A stretch of 60,632 bases of DNA from Bacteroidales bacterium UBA5762 (GTDB taxonomy: Bacteria; Bacteroidota; Bacteroidia; Bacteroidales; TTA-H9): the NCBI GenBank assembly GCA_002418865.1, contig DIEY01000089.1, forward strand, positions 61,612 through 122,243, read 5' to 3'. The first letter of the stretch is position 1. Each line of letters opens with the position of its first letter. Under the pieces are notes generated by a model, which searched no databases, had not been told where the DNA came from, and saw nothing but the letters and a program-made list of their open reading frames with translations. A program made the translations under genes and the position numbers. This document shows, one piece after another, positions 54,994 to 60,632 of this stretch.

Positions 54994-56229
54994 ATGGAAC
55001 CTCATTATATTGCACTCATCATCTTTATACTTACTTATATCGGCATTATTTTTACACGTTTGCCGGGAGTAAATATCGACAGACCTTCAGCAGCCTTCTT
55101 TGGCGCAATTGCCATGATTCTCTTTGGCATCCTGAGCTTCGACGAAGCCATATCGGCCATCGATTTCAATACCATCGGATTGTTATTGGGTATGATGATT
55201 ATCATTGCTACCCTTCAGTTAGATGGCTTTTTCGCTTTCCTTGCCTCCCAAACAATTAGAATCGCCCAAACTCCCTTAAAATTACTCATCGCCATCACGC
55301 TGTTTACAGGTATAACAAGTGCTTTTTTAGTAAACGATGCTGTTGTTCTGTTTATCACCCCATTAATTATCAGCTTGTGCAAAAGTGGCCAGCTTAACCC
55401 TATCCCTTTTCTCATCGCCGAAATATTAGCAGCTAACACTGGGAGTTTGATGACCATGACAGGTAACCCACAAAATATGCTTATCGGTATTAACTCTGGA
55501 ATCCCTTATGCCGAATTCTTGCTTCGCCTCATACCAATTTCACTATTAGGCCTTGTTATTATTATATTGGTTATCAGATTATTATACAATAAAACCTTTT
55601 CACAAAAAAATAATCTCACTTTCGATAAAAATGCATTCCAATATAATTTTCGTTCAATGCAATGGTCAGTCATTATTCTGGCTGGTGTTGTTATAATGTT
55701 TTTCATTCATCATCTAATTCATCTCAGTATTCCATTGATATCATTAATTGGAGCAGCACTAATCTTGATTTTTGGGAAAGTCAAACCATCCAAAGTGATA
55801 AAACAAATTGACTGGGTTCTTCTACTTTTCTTTGCTTCTTTATTCGTTGTAGTTCATGGAGTAGAAAAAGTAGGCCTTTTCGATCGGGTTATCACGGCGA
55901 ATCTACTTTTAGGAAACGCTAAAAGCTTAGCCTTCATCCATGTTATCAGTTTATTTCTCTCACAGTTAATCAGCAATGTGCCTTTGACAGTAATAATGCT
56001 GCCTTTGATGAAAACTGCCGGTAACGAAATTTTGTGGCTTGGGCTGGCTTCGGCTACTACCTTGGCTGGGAATGCTACTATCATTGGTGCAATGGCTAAC
56101 CTTATCGTAATAGAATCAGCCCAAAACAAAGGTATTAAAATATCATTCATGGATTTCTTTAAACCTGGTATTATAGTTAGCCTATCCACTTTGCTGATCT
56201 CACTATTGATTTTAATAGCTCAACTTTAA
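54994..56229 (+). CDS. SLC13/ArsB/NhaD-type permease
   Basis: Inner membrane transporter of 411 residues with about 11 helices, of the ion transporter superfamily. It has the pattern LVNDAVVLFITPLIISLCKS and AANTGSLMTMTGNPQNMLIG, and the late TTLAGNATIIGAMANLIVIE that repeats it. It may move an anion, citrate, arsenite or Na+/H+; the sequence does not decide. It has no clear promoter element and no linked partner. Confidence 0.82.
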   Translation: MEPHYIALIIFILTYIGIIFTRLPGVNIDRPSAAFFGAIAMILFGILSFDEAISAIDFNTIGLLLGMMIIIATLQLDGFFAFLASQTIRIAQTPLKLLIAITLFTGITSAFLVNDAVVLFITPLIISLCKSGQLNPIPFLIAEILAANTGSLMTMTGNPQNMLIGINSGIPYAEFLLRLIPISLLGLVIIILVIRLLYNKTFSQKNNLTFDKNAFQYNFRSMQWSVIILAGVVIMFFIHHLIHLSIPLISLIGAALILIFGKVKPSKVIKQIDWVLLLFFASLFVVVHGVEKVGLFDRVITANLLLGNAKSLAFIHVISLFLSQLISNVPLTVIMLPLMKTAGNEILWLGLASATTLAGNATIIGAMANLIVIESAQNKGIKISFMDFFKPGIIVSLSTLLISLLILIAQL

Positions 56230-56252
56230 TAGCCCACATTTTCTCTTATTAC

Positions 56253-56260
56253 TAATTTTG
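56253..56260 (+). promoter_or_regulatory. Candidate -7 element TAATTTTG for the PHP-like gene
   Basis: TAATTTTG matches TAnnTTTG and lies 42 bp before the ATG at 56303. Confidence 0.5.
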
Positions 56261-56302
56261 TAGATTGTAGCAAAAAGAAGACCTCATAAAGTCATTAAGT
56301 TA

Positions 56303-57502
56303 ATGAGAAAATTAAGCAGAATATGTTTATATCTAATGTTGGCTCTCATTGCCGTTTTGTTAATCATTATGGCATGGTATTATGCAAGTTGCCCGGTTTA
56401 TACCTTTTCTCCTCCAAGCTCATTTAAAGGTGACAGTTTATATAACCCCTATACGAATATTTTAGGGAAAACATGGTGGAAGGGCAATTTTCAGGTTCAG
56501 TCCAGAGCCTGGGGAGGGATTACTTCAGGGAGAGGCAACTCTAATGAGAGCATTCAAGAGATTTATACTAGTTTATCTTACGACATCATTGTTATTTCCG
56601 ATTACCAAAAAATTAATCGTTTCGGAATTCAAAAACCATCCTATATTCCAACCTACGAACATGGTTATGGAATTCATAAAACACATCAAATCTGCTTGGG
56701 TAGCAAAAGGGTTCTTTGGCGCGATTACCCAATATATCAAAGCCTGAACCATAAACAACACATCTTGCATTGCCTTGGCAGCCAAAACGAAATCGTCGTA
56801 ATTGCCCATCCCGATTTAAGAGATGGATACCTAAAAGAAGAAATGAAATATTTATCGGGTTATCAATTGATGGAGGTATTTAATCGGGCGAGAACCAGCC
56901 TTGCTCATTGGGACAGCGCCCTCAGTTCGGGTTACCCTGCTTTCCTTCTTGCTAACGACGATGCGCACAATGTAAACAATCCCTATGAAATTGGTAGATT
57001 TGCTACTTTTATACAGACAGATACCCTGGATGCCCGACATATACTGGAAGCATTGAAAAAAGGCAGAGCTTATGGCATAAGAATAGCCTATAAGGAAGGC
57101 GAGACCTTAAAAGAAAAACAACAACATGCTCTCGAATTGCCTTCTTTAGAAGAAGTAGCCCTTTCTAACGATACCTTAAAAATAAAAGTATCAACATTTG
57201 CATCGGAATTTAGGTTTATAGGTCAAAACGGAAAAATTCTCCAAAATGTAAAAGAAACCAATGCAGCTTACTACATAATAAAACCCACCGATACCTATAT
57301 TCGGACCGAAATAAGCTTCCCTTCTCAGGATATAATCTTCTTAAATCCTGTTTTTCGTTATCATGGTGGCACGATTGCCTGGCCCATTCGTTATGCTATC
57401 AACCAACACGCCAGCCTTACACATTATATATTATGGGGATGTGGAGGGTTTATTCTTGTTTTTATTGGAGGATTCTTAATCAGGAAACATCATTTCAAGT
57501 AA
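56303..57502 (+). CDS. Membrane-anchored PHP-like phosphoesterase with a degraded metal site
   Basis: Protein of 399 residues with one helix at about 7-28 and one at about 375-393, so the domain between is periplasmic. The middle carries the order of a PHP domain: KGNFQVQSR (usually KGNFHTHS), VISDYQ (usually ITDHN), YEHGYGIHKTHQ, AHPDLRDGY (H169), EVFN (E191) and NDDAHN (D220, H222). The first metal pair HxH is QxQ (Q64, Q66) and the DH of the second site is D100-Y101, so full phosphoesterase activity is doubtful. It is 4 bp before the GT39 gene, with which it likely works. Confidence 0.7.
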   Translation: MRKLSRICLYLMLALIAVLLIIMAWYYASCPVYTFSPPSSFKGDSLYNPYTNILGKTWWKGNFQVQSRAWGGITSGRGNSNESIQEIYTSLSYDIIVISDYQKINRFGIQKPSYIPTYEHGYGIHKTHQICLGSKRVLWRDYPIYQSLNHKQHILHCLGSQNEIVVIAHPDLRDGYLKEEMKYLSGYQLMEVFNRARTSLAHWDSALSSGYPAFLLANDDAHNVNNPYEIGRFATFIQTDTLDARHILEALKKGRAYGIRIAYKEGETLKEKQQHALELPSLEEVALSNDTLKIKVSTFASEFRFIGQNGKILQNVKETNAAYYIIKPTDTYIRTEISFPSQDIIFLNPVFRYHGGTIAWPIRYAINQHASLTHYILWGCGGFILVFIGGFLIRKHHFK

Positions 57503-57506
57503 ACAC

Positions 57507-59081
57507 ATGAAAAACAATGAACGAAATATACTTTTCTTTTTGATAGGGAGTTCATTTCTAATAAGATTTTTACTCTCGTTCTGGTTAGAACTTGGCAATG
57601 ACGAAGTGTATTACTATACCTATGCACTTTATCCTGCTTGGTCATATTTCGACCACCCTCCCATGGTGGGATGGTTTATTCGAGTTTTTTCGTTCAATCT
57701 TTTGCTGCAGGGTGAATGGGCAGTACGATTAACTTCGGTAGTTCTGGGAACATTCAATACTTATCTAATTTATGTAATTGGTAAATCATTGAAGGACAAA
57801 GAATCAGGCCTATATGCTGCCCTCCTTTATACATCTTCTATCTATTGTTTTGTTATTTCAGGTTTATTCATTCTGCCCGATACCCCTCAAAGCACTTTTT
57901 GGCTGCTGGCAGTCTTTGCCTTTCTTAAGAGTATTACATCATCCGAACTGAACAAATCCTCTCGTTCATGGCTGCTAGCGGCAGGCATATTCACAGGAAT
58001 GGCCTTGCTTTCCAAATATACTTCGGCCTTCTTATGGGTAGGTGCAGTAACTTATATCCTTTTCTTCAACCGCAAATGGCTGAAATCGAAAGAATTATAT
58101 ATCTCCATCCTCATCTCAGCCTTATTTTTTTTACCAGTAATCCTCTGGAACATTCAAAACGATTGGATCAGCTTCACTTACCATGGAGAAAGAGTCGATT
58201 TCTCGAAAGGAAGATTTCGTATTGATTATTTGATGAGCGAATTGGGAGGGCAATTCCTCTATAATAATCCATTCGTTGTAATAACAGTATTTATGGCTGC
58301 TATCAGTTTCTTGAAAGGCAAACATTTTCTAAACAAGTCTGATGGCAATTTTTTACTTTTAATCTCATTCCCTATCATTTTTACATTTATTTTGGTTTCA
58401 ACCTTCAGGGCGACACTACCTCACTGGAGTGGGCCAGGATATTATGCACTTATCCTGATGGGTGGATGCTGGCTGGCATGGAAGCGCAAAACGAGAGGGC
58501 TAAAAAAAATTCCATTCCATCTTCGGATAGCACTATCTTTTTTGATATTGGTTTTGATAGTAGGAGTTGCTCAGATTCAATTTGGTTTATTAATAAAACC
58601 CGACGTACAAAAAGGCATTTTCAGAGGAAAAAAAGATTTCTCACTCGATATGTACGGTTGGAGACAATTAGGGGAAAGCTTTTCTGATATTAAACAAAGA
58701 GATGAAAAACTTAGAAAAATAGAACCTAATGCACCTATCATCAGCTTTCGATGGTTCCCAGCTGCCAACCTCGACTACTACGCGGCCCAGCCTAATCAAA
58801 CTTATGTTTTAGCCATGGGCAATCTCGAACGAATTCATCATTACGCATGGATAAACCACTACCGCGGTGGTTTTCATCAAGGAATGGATGCATGGTACAT
58901 AGTTTCAGGAAGAGACTATAAAGACCCCTCACAACTTTGCGAAGACTGCTGGTCATCTATAATCCCAACAGATACTTTGCCCATTATTCGAAACCATGAC
59001 ACTGCGATGTATTTTCTAATATATCACTTGAAAAATCTAAAAGTATTGCCACCTGATCCACTCACAACCCTAAAAAATTAG
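57507..59081 (+). CDS. Glycosyltransferase family 39 (ArnT/PMT-like) membrane protein
   Basis: Membrane glycosyltransferase of 524 residues that uses a polyprenyl-linked sugar donor. The first loop carries the acidic donor-site motif WLELGNDEVYYYTYALYPAW, followed by SYFDHPPMVGW. About 11 helices fill the N-terminal 370 residues and a soluble part ends the protein (SFRWFPAANLDYYAAQPNQ). It starts 4 bp after the PHP-like gene, so the two are cotranscribed. Sugar and acceptor (lipid A, glycan or protein) are unknown. Confidence 0.83.
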   Translation: MKNNERNILFFLIGSSFLIRFLLSFWLELGNDEVYYYTYALYPAWSYFDHPPMVGWFIRVFSFNLLLQGEWAVRLTSVVLGTFNTYLIYVIGKSLKDKESGLYAALLYTSSIYCFVISGLFILPDTPQSTFWLLAVFAFLKSITSSELNKSSRSWLLAAGIFTGMALLSKYTSAFLWVGAVTYILFFNRKWLKSKELYISILISALFFLPVILWNIQNDWISFTYHGERVDFSKGRFRIDYLMSELGGQFLYNNPFVVITVFMAAISFLKGKHFLNKSDGNFLLLISFPIIFTFILVSTFRATLPHWSGPGYYALILMGGCWLAWKRKTRGLKKIPFHLRIALSFLILVLIVGVAQIQFGLLIKPDVQKGIFRGKKDFSLDMYGWRQLGESFSDIKQRDEKLRKIEPNAPIISFRWFPAANLDYYAAQPNQTYVLAMGNLERIHHYAWINHYRGGFHQGMDAWYIVSGRDYKDPSQLCEDCWSSIIPTDTLPIIRNHDTAMYFLIYHLKNLKVLPPDPLTTLKN

Positions 59082-59223
59082 ACTTTATTCCCCCCTGCGG
59101 GAATAACTTCCAGATGGTTTATCTGTCGTAAAATGTAAGTTTCATGGTTTTGGCATGAACGATAAGCAAGTTGTTAATAAATTTATCGCTGTGGAGAAAG
59201 TTTACACTACCGATAAGACTTTC

Positions 59224-59790
59224 CTATTTTGGTTCAACAACGTCAGCTTCTTCACTGGTTTTCAATTCTTTACGCAAATGCCACGCCATATACAATTCAG
59301 AAATGCCATAAAGCATCAGCAATATTCCTAAAAAGATAAGAATAGCCTCGGCACCCTTAAATGGATTATTCAGCATGATGATACCCGCAATAATAACGAT
59401 AATAGAAACAACAAAATAAAACCATGAAAACCCATATCGGCCTCTAACGCTTAATCCGATAACTAATTGAAATGCACCTATAAGCAGAAGACCGATTCCA
59501 AGAATGATAACGAAGACCTCTACTATTTTTGTAGGAAAAGCAATAAATAATATCCCAACAATTAAATTGAATACCGTTTGAAATATCAGAATATTTTTGG
59601 CCCCCTGACTTTTTTCTCTAAGAGCAAAAATTAAGGAGACAAGACCTCCAATTAAAATACATAGGCCGGCAAAAAAGATAATGCCTTCGAGTGTTAGTCC
59701 TGGAATAAAAGTAGCCAAACCACCTATTATTATAGCGATTAGGCCTCTTATTAACGCACTGTGCGAACTAGTAATGCTTTTGTTTTTCAT
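59224..59790 (-). CDS. HdeD/DUF308 family membrane protein
   Basis: Small membrane protein of 188 residues with six predicted helices, of the HdeD/DUF308 family linked in enterobacteria to acid resistance. Pairs of helices repeat a G-rich pattern (GLATFIPGLTLEGIIFFAGL, then LVVGILFIAFPTKIVEVFVI and GIIMLNNPFKGAEAILIFLG). The C-terminal tail is charged. It is convergent with the GT39 gene. Function here is unproven. Confidence 0.82.
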   Translation of the reverse strand: MKNKSITSSHSALIRGLIAIIIGGLATFIPGLTLEGIIFFAGLCILIGGLVSLIFALREKSQGAKNILIFQTVFNLIVGILFIAFPTKIVEVFVIILGIGLLLIGAFQLVIGLSVRGRYGFSWFYFVVSIIVIIAGIIMLNNPFKGAEAILIFLGILLMLYGISELYMAWHLRKELKTSEEADVVEPK

Positions 59791-60131
59791 AAGTCTATGT
59801 TTTTAAGTTTGAAGCGAAGGTAAACAAAATCTGCCAAAAAATAAAAACTAGTAGGCCTGGTTAAAGATATTAATTTCTATAATAATTCATAAGTAATTAT
59901 ACATCAATTAAATGGCTCAAAATTTATCATCTTTATGAGGCTAACTATTATAAAAATATCTTTCCATTTTCTTTACTCAAAATTTTCTCACCATCATAAA
60001 TATAATGCCATGAGGGAATTTATTATCTATTAATAATTAGACTAAATATAAATTACGGCTTAATGGTCAAAAATTAGGCTAGAAACTTCTACAAGCCTTA
60101 TTATTGATAGCTTTGAAGCAAATCAAAGGTT
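59791..60131. other. A/T-rich intergenic region before the insertion sequence
   Basis: About 340 bp with no gene that I can support. Part of its right half probably belongs to the left end of the insertion sequence, but I cannot define a terminal inverted repeat or target duplication from this side alone. Confidence 0.4.
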
Positions 60132-60632
60132 ATGAATAAAAAAAGTGCTTTCACTGTAACAGCTCAATTACCAAGAAAAATGGCTTTGTAAAAGGAGTTC
60201 AACTATACAAATGCTATGCTTGTGGCAAGCAGTTTTTAGGGGGATATCGGATAAATAAAGCACAGCTTTGGGATGAGTATGTCAATGGCAAACAAACCTA
60301 CGCACAACTTTCGAAAAGGTATAATTGCTCGATAAAAACAATACAACGAAGCATAGACAAGCACTCTGTCAGCCTTGCAAAGCCTCAAAGACGTGCGGTT
60401 ATTGTTCTAATGGATACAACATACTGGGGCAGGAACTTTGGGGTAATGCTGTTCAAGGATGCTATCACAAAAGAGAACCTGCTTAAGTACTACGTTAGGC
60501 ACGAGGCCAATGCCTTATATGTTAGGGGCATACAAGAGTTACAGCAGCGAGGGTTTTCTATTATGGCCATAGTGTGCGATGGCCGCAAAGGGCTAATTCA
60601 AAGTTTCCCAGGGCTTCCTGTGCAAATGTGCC
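60132..60632 (+). mobile_element. IS256-family (IS1249-like) transposase, 5' part, cut by the right edge
   Basis: From 60146 the frame is open to the end and reads a zinc-ribbon (CFHCNSS, then LYKCYACGKQF), an HTH-like part (QTYAQLSKRYNCSIKTIQRS) and the start of a DDE domain (VLMDTTYWG with the first Asp; CDGRKGLIQSFPGLPVQM with the second). This is the IS1249 sort of IS256-family element. The only good start, ATG 60132 with AAAGG upstream, is in another frame: ATG AAT AAA AAA AGT. A -1 shift at the A7 tract (60138-60144) gives the expected MNKKKCFHC. The gene is therefore shifted, slippage-expressed, or mis-sequenced at the tract. Confidence 0.8.

Noticed and set aside
59085..59106. Hairpin TTATTCCC/GGGAATAA after the GT39 gene
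   Set aside because: The stem is short and no T tract follows on either strand, so I did not list it as a terminator.
1..60632. CRISPR array, prophage or toxin-antitoxin pair
   Set aside because: No regularly spaced direct repeats, phage structural genes or small overlapping toxin-antitoxin pairs are visible.

Overview
The window is a 60.6 kb piece of a chromosome from a Bacteroidota (Bacteroidetes) bacterium, with low to moderate G+C. Four things show this: a protein with a type IX secretion (Por) sorting tail, the repeated appearance of the Bacteroidota promoter element TAnnTTTG just upstream of genes, the rpsU-xerC-hpf-tRNA-tuf-secE-nusG-ribosomal-rpoB order, and ribosome binding sites that are often weak. 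I see no prophage, CRISPR array or large island. The only mobile DNA is an insertion sequence cut off by the right edge. The order or genus cannot be fixed from this sequence alone.

Region 1 (1-10057, minus strand) is the core translation and transcription block. Reading with transcription it runs rpsU, xerC-type recombinase, hpf, terminator, tRNA-Tyr, tRNA-Gly, tRNA-Thr, tuf, tRNA-Trp, secE, nusG, rplK, rplA, rplJ, rplL, a strong hairpin, then rpoB, which leaves the window at its left edge. Region 2 (10206-12721) has a divergent pair, a Wzx-type flippase and a sugar aminotransferase. Region 3 (12915-19694) is a TetR-regulated RND efflux operon (regulator, TolC-like channel, lipoprotein adaptor, RND pump, small PII-like protein). 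A near-ideal palindromic operator lies between the promoter and the regulator's start codon.

Region 4 (19712-43044 and onward) is mostly housekeeping and transport: RlmD-type rRNA methyltransferase, a truncated-looking surface protein, a lipoprotein tail-specific protease, a T9SS cargo with a duplicated domain, a radical SAM protein, a POT-family transporter, a ClC protein with CBS domains, a DUF389 protein, the three-subunit proton-translocating transhydrogenase (pntAA-pntAB-pntB), MntP, PdxH, ElbB-like, a MacB-type permease, Upp, a GNAT/FemAB-like protein and PurD.

Region 5 (44337-54834) carries envelope polysaccharide genes: a glycosyltransferase, a flippase, two chain-length regulators in tandem and an O-antigen ligase/polymerase. 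These run into lptE, a TPR protein, secG and groES-groEL. Region 6 (54994-59790) has an SLC13/ArsB-type permease, a membrane-anchored PHP-like protein with a degraded metal site next to a GT39-type glycosyltransferase, and a DUF308/HdeD protein. The window ends in an IS256-family (IS1249-like) transposase whose N-terminus needs a -1 shift at an A7 tract.

Nothing here is clearly a new multi-gene system. The best leads are the frame-shifted transposase, the PHP-like protein with its glycosyltransferase partner, the PII-like protein attached to the RND pump, the TetR operator, and the ClC protein whose internal proton glutamate position is valine.
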